Source: Flavobacterium azizsancarii | GTDB lineage: Bacteria > Bacteroidota > Bacteroidia > Flavobacteriales > Flavobacteriaceae | Assembly: GCF_027980145.1 (NCBI RefSeq) | Contig: NZ_JAMZNK010000034.1 | Coordinates: forward strand, 1 to 62,058 | Length of the DNA: 62,058 bases | Reading direction: 5' to 3' | In this document: positions 24,377 through 33,533 of the stretch, one piece after another | Position numbering within the stretch: position 1 is the first letter of the stretch | Layout: each line of letters starts with the position of its first letter | Position numbers and translations under genes: made by a program | The notes under the pieces: model-generated | Databases searched by the model: none | Seen by the model: only the letters and a program-made list of their open reading frames with translations | What the model was told of the DNA's origin: nothing

Positions 24377-25930
24377 ATGAAAAATAAACCTTTTTATTTG
24401 TTGGCATTCCTTATTGTTGTTTTGGTTAGTTGTAAGAAACAATCTTATTCAGAGGAAGAGTATGCCGCAGAAGCTACAGATATGGCAGTTACTACTACTG
24501 ATGCAGTTCCCGAAGAGTATATTTCAGATCCTAACACTGAAAGTTATGTAGGACTGGAAGAAAATCCTTTCGAGTCTCCTCAAAAATCTCCACTTTCTAC
24601 TTTTTCTATAGATGTCGATAATGCTTCTTATACCAATATAAGACGTTTTATTAATGAAGGTCAAAAAGTGCCTAAAGATGCGGTTCGTGTCGAAGAGATG
24701 GTGAATTTCTTTAAATACAATTATCCGCAACCGGTAGGACAGCATCCGTTTTCGATCAATACGGAATTGAGTGATGCGCCGTGGAATAAAAACAGTCAGT
24801 TACTAAGGATTGGTTTGCAGGGGAAAAATATCCCGATGACCAATTTGCCAGCTTCGAACCTGGTTTTTTTAATCGATGTTTCGGGTTCAATGAGTGAGCA
24901 AAACAAGCTCCCATTATTAAAAGAATCCATGAAAATTTTGGTAAAAGAGCTTCGTGCTCAGGATAAAGTTTCTATTGTGGTTTATGCAGGTTCAGCAGGT
25001 GTTGTGCTGGAGCCAACTTCAGGCGATAGAAAAGAGGAGATTTTAGATGCTTTTAATAATCTAAGTGCCGGTGGAAGTACAGCCGGAGGTGAGGGAATAG
25101 AATTGGCTTATAAATTAGCACAGCAAAATTTTATTAAAGAAGGAAATAACAGAGTTGTTATAGCAACTGACGGAGATTTTAATGTTGGTGCTTCATCAGA
25201 TGCGGATATGGAAAAACTAATCGAGGACAAAAGAAAATCGGGTGTCTTTCTAACTGTTTTAGGCTACGGAATGGGGAATTATAAGGACAGTAAAATGGAG
25301 GTTCTGGCTGATAAAGGAAATGGAAATTACGCTTATATTGATAACATTCAGGAAGCAAATCGTTTTCTGGGAAAAGAATTCAAGGGTTCGATGTTTGCTA
25401 TTGCCAAAGATGTAAAAATTCAAATAGAATTTAATCCTAAACATGTTCAGGCTTACCGATTAATTGGATATGAAAACCGAAAATTAAAGCCTGAAGATTT
25501 TAAGAATGATGCTATTGATGCCGGAGAATTAGGAAGTGGTCATACCGTTACTGCTTTGTATGAGATTATTCCAACAGGCGTTGAAAGTAGCTACGTTCCA
25601 TCAGATTTAAAATACACAAAAGTAAAAAAAGACGACTCTAATTATAGTGACGAACTGGCTACAATTAAATTTCGATATAAAAAACCTGATGGCGATACAA
25701 GCATCGAAATGGTAAACACGATAGAGAATAAAAAAGTTATTCTTGATAAAAGCTCTTCAGATTTCAAGTTCACAACCGCCGTTGCATGGTTTGGATTAAA
25801 ATTAAGAGACTCAAAATTTATAAGTAATTCCTCTTCTTCTGATATAAAAAACTTAGCGAAATCAGGTATGTCAAATGATGAAGACGGTTACAAAGCAGAG
25901 TTTGTAAGACTTGTTGAAGCTGTGAACTAG
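24377..25930 (+). CDS. von Willebrand factor type A domain lipoprotein (YfbK-like)
   Basis: The 517-residue protein has a lipoprotein signal (MKNKPFYLLAFLIVVLVSCKK, lipobox LVSC, Cys19) and an N-terminal VWA-associated region with STFSIDVDNASYTNIRRFI (residues 75-93). Its VWA domain runs from about residue 155, with the metal site DVSGSMSEQNKLPLLKESM, and a C-terminal DUF3520-like region follows. The metal-ion-dependent adhesion residues DxSxS, a Thr and an Asp (ATDGDFNVG) are present. It is probably outer-membrane or periplasmic. It lies alone before a convergent terminator shared with the bat operon. Confidence 0.88.
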   Translation: MKNKPFYLLAFLIVVLVSCKKQSYSEEEYAAEATDMAVTTTDAVPEEYISDPNTESYVGLEENPFESPQKSPLSTFSIDVDNASYTNIRRFINEGQKVPKDAVRVEEMVNFFKYNYPQPVGQHPFSINTELSDAPWNKNSQLLRIGLQGKNIPMTNLPASNLVFLIDVSGSMSEQNKLPLLKESMKILVKELRAQDKVSIVVYAGSAGVVLEPTSGDRKEEILDAFNNLSAGGSTAGGEGIELAYKLAQQNFIKEGNNRVVIATDGDFNVGASSDADMEKLIEDKRKSGVFLTVLGYGMGNYKDSKMEVLADKGNGNYAYIDNIQEANRFLGKEFKGSMFAIAKDVKIQIEFNPKHVQAYRLIGYENRKLKPEDFKNDAIDAGELGSGHTVTALYEIIPTGVESSYVPSDLKYTKVKKDDSNYSDELATIKFRYKKPDGDTSIEMVNTIENKKVILDKSSSDFKFTTAVAWFGLKLRDSKFISNSSSSDIKNLAKSGMSNDEDGYKAEFVRLVEAVN

Positions 25931-25947
25931 ATTAAGTTCTAAAATGT

Positions 25948-25991
25948 AAAATCCCAAATTCCATACTAATAATTGGAATTTGGGATTTTTT
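25948..25991. terminator. Bidirectional terminator between VWA lipoprotein and batE
   Basis: AAAATCCCAAATTCCA and TGGAATTTGGGATTTT are long inverted arms with a 10-base loop and T-runs. They sit between two convergent genes and share the AATTCCAAATTCC word with repeats at 30.7 and 50.8 kb. Confidence 0.75.
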
Positions 25992-26012
25992 ATTTTGGGA
26001 TTTTTAAAAGTT

Positions 26013-26759
26013 TTATTTCACTTCTTTAATTGTCGAGCCATCAATCCAGCCTTCAGTGCCGTCTGTTAGTTCGATTTTTTTCCATTGGCCTACAGTTTCC
26101 ATAACGTAAACTTTTGCGCCTTCATGCAATAAGAAAATAGCTGCGCCGCCTTTTTGCGGTTCACTACGAACTTCACTTAATTCAGCAAAAACAATCGCCG
26201 GGCGATCATTATCGAAATGATTTTTTTCTGACATTCCTGCAAAAATGCTTAATAATAATGCGACTAAAAAAACAAACATTCCTACGAAATAGATTCTTTT
26301 AGGAAGCGTAAGCTGCGAGAAATAATATCCAATAAAACTCAATAAAAAAGCAAATGCAATTCCGATAGAAATTTTTGCCCAGGTATTATAATCAAAAATT
26401 CCGGTAAAGTTCTGAATCAGTTTTGCAAAACCTACTTTCGGGATTTCTTTGATCTCGTCGATTGTTAGTTTCTTGGCAAATTTCAGGTTGTTTAAAGTCG
26501 CAGGATCATGAGGTTTTAAAACTAAAGCCTTTTCATAGTTATAAATTGAAGGTGCGACTTTGTTGAGTTTGTAATACGAATTACCTAAGTTAAAATACAA
26601 CTCTGCAGAGTGTTGCTTGTCTTCTTTGATAATACTTTCATAAACATCAACAGCCTGCTGATATTGTCCCTTTTGGTACATGGCATTTCCTTTTTCAAAG
26701 CTGCTTTGGGCAAAGAAAACCTGTGTGATTAATAAAAAAAGATATACTATATTTTTCAT
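26013..26759 (-). CDS. batE: BatE: TPR and SH3-like membrane protein
   Basis: The 248-residue protein has a signal peptide (residues 1-17), TPR helices (residues 20-95, AELYFNLGNSYYKLNKVAPS), two membrane segments (about residues 131-149 and 155-173) and a bacterial SH3 domain at the end (YVMETVGQWKKIELTDGTEG). It is the last gene of the bat operon, which is linked to aerotolerance in Bacteroides and Leptospira; the exact biochemical role is unknown. A palindromic repeat lies between it and batD. Confidence 0.85.
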   Translation of the reverse strand: MKNIVYLFLLITQVFFAQSSFEKGNAMYQKGQYQQAVDVYESIIKEDKQHSAELYFNLGNSYYKLNKVAPSIYNYEKALVLKPHDPATLNNLKFAKKLTIDEIKEIPKVGFAKLIQNFTGIFDYNTWAKISIGIAFAFLLSFIGYYFSQLTLPKRIYFVGMFVFLVALLLSIFAGMSEKNHFDNDRPAIVFAELSEVRSEPQKGGAAIFLLHEGAKVYVMETVGQWKKIELTDGTEGWIDGSTIKEVK

Positions 26760-26771
26760 TTTATTTTTGTT

Positions 26772-26804
26772 AAACCCGACAGGTTGTTAAAACCTGTCGG
26801 GTTT
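26772..26804. repeat. Second copy of the AAACCCGACAGG palindrome
   Basis: The arms AAACCCGACAGGTT and AACCTGTCGGGTTT surround a short centre, differing from the copy at 4974-5005 by one inserted base. This one sits between batD and batE, in the same operon. Confidence 0.7.
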
Positions 26805-26813
26805 GATTTTAAA

Positions 26814-28562
26814 CTAGACAATTTGCTTTTCTAATTCCGAAATAATCAAAACAGCTTTGTCAAAATCCTGCTGAATCGAAGCGCTTGATGCCGGAGCATA
26901 ACGGGCAAATTCGCAGTTTTCTGTCAAATTAATGAAATTCTGAACAGATTCCGGATTTGCATTTCTTGACAATAATAATTCACTAATGTTGTCTTTGCTC
27001 ATTTCTGAAGTTTCGATATGCAATTTTGCTTTTAAGAAATTGTGCATTGCTTTCTCCAAAGCAATATAAAACAGCTCTTTGTTTTTAAGTTGTCTTTTCG
27101 CTTCAGATAAATATTTCTTCGCGAGTTTATTATTCATTCTAATTCGGTTTCCTGTCACGTCACCATCAATTGCTTCTTTTCGTTTCTTAGCCAAAACAAT
27201 AATTGGTAAAATCACGAAAGGCAGGAATAATAACATATAATACAAATTAGAACCATAAAAATCATTCTTAGCAATTGGGGCTAAAATTGTTTTTGGTTTA
27301 ATATACTTGAATTGTTCTGTTGTCGCAATTACATTTTTAGCAGCAGTTGGATTTGCTTCTGCCAGCGTTGGGCCATCTAAAACATCCACCATAATCTCTG
27401 GTGAAGTTATTGTTTTATAAGAACCGGTATTCACATCAAAATAAGAAAACTGCATTGCTTTTATGGCATATTTTCCTTTGTATTGCGGCACTATAGAATA
27501 CTTATCAGTAATTTTTCCTGACATTCCTGAAAGTGATGTTGTCACTTGTTCATCATGAACAGGATCATACATTTCTAATGCATTTGGTACGACAGGTTTT
27601 GGAAGTGTGAACAATTTCATGTTTCCGTTTCCGGAAGCACTCACAATTAAGTCCAGGCTTTCCCCGCTTTTAAGTGTCGTTTTAGAAGGCGTAACCGTAA
27701 AGTTAAATTTACCAACAGCGCCACCAAAACCTTCTGGTTTACCTGTTTCCGGAAGTGGTTTTACGTTAATTGTTTTTGCGCCGGCAGATACAACCCTGTT
27801 ATCGTCCGTTAAGATCATCTGGCCATACATATCGCGGCGATTTGAAGGCAATTGTACACCAATGTCAAGAGAAAGCGGTTCGATAGTAAGTCTTCCTGAT
27901 TTTTGAGGATATAAAATAGTCTTTTTCAGAATAACGAAATAACATCTTTGTCCCTGAAAAGTTCCCTCTTCGGTAGACAATTGTTTGATATCTATATTCT
28001 GATTCCAGAAATCATTATACTTAGGTTTTGCCAATTCTTTAAAACCGGTAACATTAATGTTGTTAAAGTATAATTTATAAACCGCGGTAATGGGTTCATT
28101 TAAATATGGATTTGTTTTCGAAATCTCAGCAACAAGACTCAGGGTTTCATTTGGTACACCTTGTGGTCTGCTGTTATCATAAGGATCTCTTTCTTGTGCG
28201 ACAGCATTTGTTACGACTATTTTTATAGGTGCCGTTTTATAAACCTGGCCGTTATATTCTATAGCAGCTTGTTTGATAAAAAAGGTACCTTTTTGATTGG
28301 GTTGTAAAATATAAGAATATGCTTTCTGAAAAGAACTTCTGCCGTTTACCCAGGATTGACTTACTTGCTGACTTGGTCCGCCAACAACTCTAAAGCCTTC
28401 AAATGAAGGTTGGTCAAAGTTATCGCCATCAACATTCATGATGAAGTCAATGCGCAACCTTTCGTTTATTCCAAGCGTGTTCTTGCTTACTTTGGCTTCA
28501 AATTGAACTTGAGCCATAAGCCCTTGAAAAGTGAATAGTAATAGAATTAAATATCTTTTCAT
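26814..28562 (-). CDS. batD: BatD family protein
   Basis: The 582-residue protein has a signal peptide (to about residue 17), repeated immunoglobulin-like beta domains typical of BatD (FEAKVSKNTLGINERLRIDF, residues 22-41), and one C-terminal membrane segment (LYYMLLFLPFVILPIIVLA, residues 437-455). A cytoplasmic helical tail completes it. BatD is the large periplasmic component of the MoxR-Bat system and probably works with the VWA proteins BatA and BatB. It lies between batC and batE, with an inverted repeat in the gap upstream. Confidence 0.87.
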   Translation of the reverse strand: MKRYLILLLFTFQGLMAQVQFEAKVSKNTLGINERLRIDFIMNVDGDNFDQPSFEGFRVVGGPSQQVSQSWVNGRSSFQKAYSYILQPNQKGTFFIKQAAIEYNGQVYKTAPIKIVVTNAVAQERDPYDNSRPQGVPNETLSLVAEISKTNPYLNEPITAVYKLYFNNINVTGFKELAKPKYNDFWNQNIDIKQLSTEEGTFQGQRCYFVILKKTILYPQKSGRLTIEPLSLDIGVQLPSNRRDMYGQMILTDDNRVVSAGAKTINVKPLPETGKPEGFGGAVGKFNFTVTPSKTTLKSGESLDLIVSASGNGNMKLFTLPKPVVPNALEMYDPVHDEQVTTSLSGMSGKITDKYSIVPQYKGKYAIKAMQFSYFDVNTGSYKTITSPEIMVDVLDGPTLAEANPTAAKNVIATTEQFKYIKPKTILAPIAKNDFYGSNLYYMLLFLPFVILPIIVLAKKRKEAIDGDVTGNRIRMNNKLAKKYLSEAKRQLKNKELFYIALEKAMHNFLKAKLHIETSEMSKDNISELLLSRNANPESVQNFINLTENCEFARYAPASSASIQQDFDKAVLIISELEKQIV

Positions 28563-28592
28563 TAATTGTTTTCAGTGTTTTTTACGTTAACC

Positions 28593-28648
28593 GTATAATC
28601 GTTAATTTGTATAATCGCCTCTACAATTAAACAAATTAACGATTATAC
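28593..28648. repeat. Inverted repeat in the batC-batD gap
   Basis: GTATAATCGTTAATTTGT (28593-28610) and its exact reverse complement (28631-28648) form 18-base arms around a 20-base spacer containing GCCTCTAC. There is no T-run pattern typical of a terminator. Confidence 0.6.
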
Positions 28649-28662
28649 AAATAAACCAAATT

Positions 28663-29433
28663 TTACCAGTCTTTCTCTGTTTTTCTAGGATTTCCTTTTA
28701 CTTTTTGAGCGTTTACTTTATCCTGTATTTTCTTTTCTTCGTTGTTTACAGCATCTAATAAATTCTGGACGCGATCTTTAGAAATTCCTCCGGGCTGTGG
28801 TTTTGGTTCTCCTTTATTATCAGACTTGTCGTCTTTCTTAGGATCATCTTTACCATCTTTTTTGTCTTTGTCTTTATCGCCTTTGTCGTCTTTCTTGTCT
28901 TTGTCCTTATCCTTGTCTTTATTTTTATCCTTGTCCTTGTCTTTATCTTTGTTTTTATCCTTGTCTTTGTCTTTATCCTTATCTTTGTTCTTATCGTTTT
29001 TAGGAGGATTCTCTTTTAGTTTTTGTTTTGCCAAAGCATAATTATAACGCGTTTCATCATCTGTAGGGTCGTTGCGTAAAGCTTCTTTATACGCTTCAAC
29101 AGCTTGCGTATAATCTTTCTCTTTCATGAAAACATTACCTAAATTGTGGAATGCCTTATGTTTTTCAGGTCTTGTTTTCGCATTCTTTATCGCTTTCGCG
29201 TAGGCGAATTTAGCTTCAGAAACCTGATTTTGTTTGTAAATCGTGTTTCCTAAGTTGTAAGGAGCAGTGGCACGTTTTGGAAATTTTGATTCTGAAATTC
29301 GGTAATTGGCTTCAGCATCAACAAATTTATTCTGCTTATATTCTTCATTGGCATCAGGCAATGTCTTGTCTTTCTCCTGAGCTGAAACCGCCAAAGAGAA
29401 TGTTAGTAAAATATAAAGAAGTAAATTTTTCAT
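28663..29433 (-). CDS. batC: BatC: TPR protein with a Lys-Asp-rich repeat
   Basis: The 256-residue protein has a signal peptide (residues 1-18) and TPR helices (residues 21-140, with KAFHNLGNVFMKEKDYTQAV). A long low-complexity stretch of Lys-Asp repeats (about residues 145-215) follows, then a short tail. In Bat systems BatC is the TPR partner of BatB. The Lys-Asp tract is probably flexible and strongly charged, and its length may vary between strains. Confidence 0.82.
   Translation of the reverse strand: MKNLLLYILLTFSLAVSAQEKDKTLPDANEEYKQNKFVDAEANYRISESKFPKRATAPYNLGNTIYKQNQVSEAKFAYAKAIKNAKTRPEKHKAFHNLGNVFMKEKDYTQAVEAYKEALRNDPTDDETRYNYALAKQKLKENPPKNDKNKDKDKDKDKDKNKDKDKDKDKNKDKDKDKDKKDDKGDKDKDKKDGKDDPKKDDKSDNKGEPKPQPGGISKDRVQNLLDAVNNEEKKIQDKVNAQKVKGNPRKTEKDW
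28832..28998 (-). repeat. Coding simple-sequence tract (Lys-Asp repeats) in batC
   Basis: The minus strand repeats AAA/AAG GAC/GAT codons about 27 times, occasionally with Asn. Six-base unit slippage is possible without breaking the frame. The plus strand then gives a long Ser-Leu shadow frame. Confidence 0.75.
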
Positions 29434-29461
29434 TCTAATTTTTTATGTTTTTTATTTTGCC

Positions 29462-29570
29462 AAAAATTGCACTAATTATCACTAATCAGATTGTTTTTTA
29501 TATTTGAATTTCAAAAAGAAGACTCATTTAAAAGGTTTCTTTTTCGTGTAAATTCGTGTAATTAGCGGCT
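29462..29570. repeat. Decayed CACGAATT-type repeat in the batB-batC gap
   Basis: Words AAATTGCACTAATTATCAC and TTCGTGTAAATTCGTGTAAT (both under 20 bases) recur in imperfect inverted form and resemble the repeat at 3736-3850. No gene is seen in this 144-base gap. Confidence 0.35.
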
Positions 29571-29577
29571 GACTTTA

Positions 29578-30612
29578 TTATTTTTTTTCGTTAAATAAAT
29601 TCAACTCTTTTATCCAATTTGTTTTTCTTTCTAAAAGGAAGATATCAATAAACAATAGTAAGAAAGCAAAACCGATGAACCACTGAAATTGCGATTGAAA
29701 ATCGGCCATTTGAGTCGCTTCAAATTCTGTTTTCTGAATGTTGTTTAAGGCGTTTTTTACATATTCTAAAACTTCCTTAGTACTGCCGCCATATACATAA
29801 CCGCCTTTTGTCGCTTTTGCAATGGTTTTTAATCCTTCCTGATTTAGTTTTGTAATAACAGTTTGTCCGTTTTGATCTTGCTGATAGCTTTTGACTACGC
29901 CATTTTCTTTCAGCGGAATCGTTCCTCCTTTTTCTGTTCCAACACCAATGGTTATGATTTTCATTCCCATTTTATTAGCCTCTTCAGCTGCTGCCGAAGC
30001 GCCTTCAGAATGGTCTTCTCCATCAGAAATCAAAATCAATAACTTACTTGTTTTACTTTTTTCATCAAAATAAGTAGCAGATAATCTGATGGCTTCGTCA
30101 AGAGATGTTCCTTGTGATGAAACCATATCAGGAGTCATACTTTGCAGGAACATTTTGGCAACGCTATAATCTGATGTAATAGGCAAAACCGGGAAAGCAC
30201 TTCCTGCATACGCTACAATTCCAATTCTGTCGCTTCCTAAATTATTGATGATTTGCGAAACAAGTTGTTTACTTTTCTCTAAACGACTTGGTGCCACATC
30301 TTCTGCAAGCATACTTTTCGAAACGTCAACGGCAAAAACAATGTCGATACCTTCACGTTTTACAGTTTCCATTTTTGTTCCAATTTTTGGATTTACTAAC
30401 CCAATAATCAAACAGGTTAACGCCAAAAGTATTATGCTTAATTTTAATACAGGTTTAAAAACAGATCTTTCCGGGCTCAGTCTTTTTACCATTTCCAGAT
30501 CACCAAATTCACGCTGTTTTTTTCTTTTCCAATACATATTGAAAAAGAAAACACACACCACAATTGGGATTAATAATAAAAGGTATAAATATTTTTTTTC
30601 GTCTAATTCCAT
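29578..30612 (-). CDS. batB: BatB: VWA domain membrane protein
   Basis: The 344-residue protein has N-terminal membrane segments (residues 8-24 and 56-73), a VWA domain from residue 88 (IDIVFAVDVSKSMLAEDVAP) and a C-terminal membrane segment (residues 310-328). The metal site DxSxS is intact, as are TSDYS and the late Asp (ISDGEDHSEG). Together with BatA it forms the VWA pair of the bat operon, facing the periplasm. A repeat-rich gap of about 140 bases separates it from batA. Confidence 0.88.
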   Translation of the reverse strand: MELDEKKYLYLLLLIPIVVCVFFFNMYWKRKKQREFGDLEMVKRLSPERSVFKPVLKLSIILLALTCLIIGLVNPKIGTKMETVKREGIDIVFAVDVSKSMLAEDVAPSRLEKSKQLVSQIINNLGSDRIGIVAYAGSAFPVLPITSDYSVAKMFLQSMTPDMVSSQGTSLDEAIRLSATYFDEKSKTSKLLILISDGEDHSEGASAAAEEANKMGMKIITIGVGTEKGGTIPLKENGVVKSYQQDQNGQTVITKLNQEGLKTIAKATKGGYVYGGSTKEVLEYVKNALNNIQKTEFEATQMADFQSQFQWFIGFAFLLLFIDIFLLERKTNWIKELNLFNEKK

Positions 30613-30650
30613 AAATGTTTTAAAATTCCAATCCTCTAAATTTCGGGATA

Positions 30651-30737
30651 AATTCCAAATTCCAATTTCTGTTGTTTGTCTAAAAAGCTAATTCCAAATT
30701 CCAATTGTTATTTGGAATTTCTAAAATTGGAATTTTT
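30651..30737. repeat. AATTCCAAATTCCAAT inverted repeats in the batA-batB gap
   Basis: Several copies of AATTCCAAATTCCAAT and its reverse form ATTTGGAATT occur here in inverted order. Related repeats end the gene at 24377-25930 and lie upstream of the AddA-like gene at 50831. Confidence 0.55.
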
Positions 30738-30751
30738 TAATTTTGAAAAAA

Positions 30752-31753
30752 TTAAATAAAGCTTCTGTAAACGGTATTTCTTAAGCCAACTTCCAATAAT
30801 AATAAAAAGACTGCCAGTAAAACAAAACCTCTGTATTTTTCGTCGTAATCGTAGAATTTTAATTCCTGGATTTCAGTGGTTTCTAATTTATTAATAGCAT
30901 TGTATATTTCAGCTAATTTATCATTACTGGTTGCTCTAAAATAAGTTCCATCAGTTTTACGAGCAATATTCTTCATTAATTGTTCGTCGATTTCTACTTT
31001 TTGCATTTTATATAAAAATCCACCGTTTGGAGCGTAAGCGTATGGAGATTCTGCCATTCCGTTTGTACCAATCCCAATGGTGTAGACTTTTATGCCGTAT
31101 TGTTTTGCGATGTCTGATGCTGTTTCCGGTTCAATAAAACCAGCATTATTTACACCATCCGTCATCAAAATAATAACCCTGCTTTTTGCTTTACTGTCTT
31201 TAAGACGGTTTACAGCTGTTGCAAGTCCCATCCCAATTCCGGTTCCGTCTTGTAGAACTGTATCGTATTTAATTCCTTTTATAGCTTCAAGAATAATTGC
31301 TTTATCACTTGTAACTGGAGTTTTGGTATACGCTTCAGAAGCATACAAAACTAATCCAACTCTGTCATTAGGTCGTTCTCCAACAAAATCTGCTGCTACT
31401 CTTTTTAAAGCTTCCATACGGTTTGGCTTTAAATCTTTCGCCAGCATACTTCCTGAAACGTCAATTGCCAAAACAATATCAATACCTTTTGTTGTTTTAG
31501 TCTGACTGCTAATATCAACGGTTCTTGGTCTTGCCAATGCAATAATTAAAGAGCTTAGTCCCAAAATCCTGAAAACGTACAAAGAAGGTTTTAATTTTGT
31601 TAACAACGATTCGCTGTTTTTGAAACCCTGAGTCGAACTCATCTTTAAGGTAGCCGATTGCTGGTTGCGCTTCCAGAAAAACCAAGCGATTGCAATTGGA
31701 ATTAATAGAAACAACCAAAAAAATTCTGGATTTAAAAAAGTTATTTTATTCAT
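30752..31753 (-). CDS. batA: BatA: VWA domain membrane protein
   Basis: The 333-residue protein has N-terminal membrane segments (residues 9-28 and 60-77), a VWA domain from residue 90 with IDIVLAIDVSGSMLAKDLKP and ILMTDGVNNAGFIEP, and a C-terminal membrane segment (residues 310-324). The MIDAS residues are all present. Its ATG overlaps the stop of the preceding 544-residue gene by one base, showing tight coupling. Confidence 0.88.
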   Translation of the reverse strand: MNKITFLNPEFFWLFLLIPIAIAWFFWKRNQQSATLKMSSTQGFKNSESLLTKLKPSLYVFRILGLSSLIIALARPRTVDISSQTKTTKGIDIVLAIDVSGSMLAKDLKPNRMEALKRVAADFVGERPNDRVGLVLYASEAYTKTPVTSDKAIILEAIKGIKYDTVLQDGTGIGMGLATAVNRLKDSKAKSRVIILMTDGVNNAGFIEPETASDIAKQYGIKVYTIGIGTNGMAESPYAYAPNGGFLYKMQKVEIDEQLMKNIARKTDGTYFRATSNDKLAEIYNAINKLETTEIQELKFYDYDEKYRGFVLLAVFLLLLEVGLRNTVYRSFI

Positions 31754-33387
31754 CAGTTGCTCGCTTTTCTAAGTTCAACAGAATTTAAAATTCTAGTCGT
31801 AATATCATTGGCATAGGTATCGCCTTCTTCGTGTATAATCAAAATTTGTTGTAATCCCTGATCTTGTTTAAACAGTAATAGTTCATAGTAAGCCCTTGTA
31901 CTTGTTTTGTCAACCGGGTTTAAAATCGTCATTGTTCCATAACCTTTTACTCCCTGAATACCTTGACCTGTCTGGAAATCTTCTTGTTTTACAATTATAT
32001 TTTGCCCGCCCTGAGATTCAATAATTTTTATGGAACCTTCTAAAGCTTTTGCTAAATCTATTTCAGTTGGTGTTTTAAATTTACTTGTAGAAACCGTTAC
32101 AAAGAAATTATCGACCATGCTTCCGTAAGCAAAAAGCTGCATCTCTTTTATTAAAGCCATAGTTTCTTTTGGAAGTACTTTTTGAGTGTCCATTCGTTTT
32201 AAAACCTTTGGAGTTTCAATTAGAACACCCGGATTTCCGTATTCACTTTTTACCCATTGACCTTCTAGTAATTCTTTTGATGCATTACCCAAAACATTGT
32301 CTTTTACAACCTTAAAGCCTTTAGTCGCTATAAAGAATACAGTTGTAGCAATTATTAAAAACAAAACTGTTCCCACAGCAATGGCAATACGTTTGTTGCG
32401 TTTTTTTAATAATTGAAGTTTAATCTGCTTTTGTTTCTGCGCTTCATTTAATAACTGATCTTCTTCTTCAGCCGGAACTTCAGTTGGGATTGCGTTATCA
32501 AGCGTTAAAATTACTTTCTGGATTTTATTTCGGTCTTCAGTAATTTCAAATTCTAAAGGTTTAGATTTTGCAAATTTCACCAAATCGGCCTGACGTAAAA
32601 CACGCTCTAAATTCTCAACAGTTTCAGGAGTTAACGTCATCTTCTTTTTAGTAGAAGCATTCCTGATCGCCTGGATCAATTCAGAAGTGGTGCTTTCCAT
32701 TGCCGGAATATGAATCGCTTCTTCAATATAATTACGGGCAATATCTGTTAGTTCACTATAGTATTCCTTAATCTCTCCTTTTTGAACAAGTTCTTTTTGC
32801 TCCAGATTATTCAATAAACTTGTGGCTTTTTCGATAGGAGTTTTATAAACTTCTTCTTCAATTTTTTTCTTTTGATGTTTTTTAACGTACCAGTATACAA
32901 AAGCCCCAATTCCTAAAATTACGATCAAAGCTAAAATGTATTTCCACCAATCGCCAAGACCAGTATCTGGTGACGTAATATCTTTAATATCATACATTTT
33001 TTGCTGTAGCGTGTCCACTTTTACACTGGCAACTTCAACACGAATAGAATCAGTTAGATATGGCTTTTTGTCAATCAGAATCTTAATACTTGGAATAGTG
33101 TATTTTCCGGAATCAAATTGCGTTAAACCATATTTTTTGATCAGCTCATAAGTGTCATTCTTTTTAACCGTATCAATTGGATATGATTGAATTACTTCTA
33201 ACTGACCAATGGTTTTTAGTTTAGGAAAAACAACTTTAGATTTAGAGCTGACAACCGTTTTAAGCGTAAGCTTAAATTCGGCTCCAATTTTATTTTTTGT
33301 AGTATCAATGCTCGTCTCTACTTGTTTTTGCTGGGCAAAAATAGCTGAGGAAAGTAAAAATAAAAAGATGTAAAACTTTAATTTCAT
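31753..33387 (-). CDS. BatD-like/DUF4381-type two-helix membrane protein
   Basis: The 544-residue protein has a signal peptide (residues 1-18) and a beta-rich periplasmic part similar to one BatD domain (residues 20-125). A membrane helix (WWKYILALIVILGIGAFVYW, residues 148-167) and a helical cytosolic region follow. A second membrane helix lies near residues 331-352, then a C-terminal domain (about residues 370-540) I do not recognise. Proteins of the first type are usual between DUF58 and batA. The second helix and extra C-terminal domain look like an addition. It is coupled to batA by a one-base overlap. Confidence 0.7.
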   Translation of the reverse strand: MKLKFYIFLFLLSSAIFAQQKQVETSIDTTKNKIGAEFKLTLKTVVSSKSKVVFPKLKTIGQLEVIQSYPIDTVKKNDTYELIKKYGLTQFDSGKYTIPSIKILIDKKPYLTDSIRVEVASVKVDTLQQKMYDIKDITSPDTGLGDWWKYILALIVILGIGAFVYWYVKKHQKKKIEEEVYKTPIEKATSLLNNLEQKELVQKGEIKEYYSELTDIARNYIEEAIHIPAMESTTSELIQAIRNASTKKKMTLTPETVENLERVLRQADLVKFAKSKPLEFEITEDRNKIQKVILTLDNAIPTEVPAEEEDQLLNEAQKQKQIKLQLLKKRNKRIAIAVGTVLFLIIATTVFFIATKGFKVVKDNVLGNASKELLEGQWVKSEYGNPGVLIETPKVLKRMDTQKVLPKETMALIKEMQLFAYGSMVDNFFVTVSTSKFKTPTEIDLAKALEGSIKIIESQGGQNIIVKQEDFQTGQGIQGVKGYGTMTILNPVDKTSTRAYYELLLFKQDQGLQQILIIHEEGDTYANDITTRILNSVELRKASN

Positions 33388-33533
33388 TTGATTTTTTTAA
33401 TTTCAGATTTTATTCTAAAATGAATGCTTAATTGGCACGCGGATGACGCGGATTCAAGCGGATTTTATTTTTGGATATTTATATTTTTAAAATCTAATAT
33501 TCTAACAATCTAAGAAGTCTAAGAAATCTAAAA

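Noticed and set aside
28742..29041. 99-codon plus-strand Ser-Leu-rich frame
   Set aside because: It is the mirror of the Lys-Asp tract in batC; such low-complexity shadows are expected.
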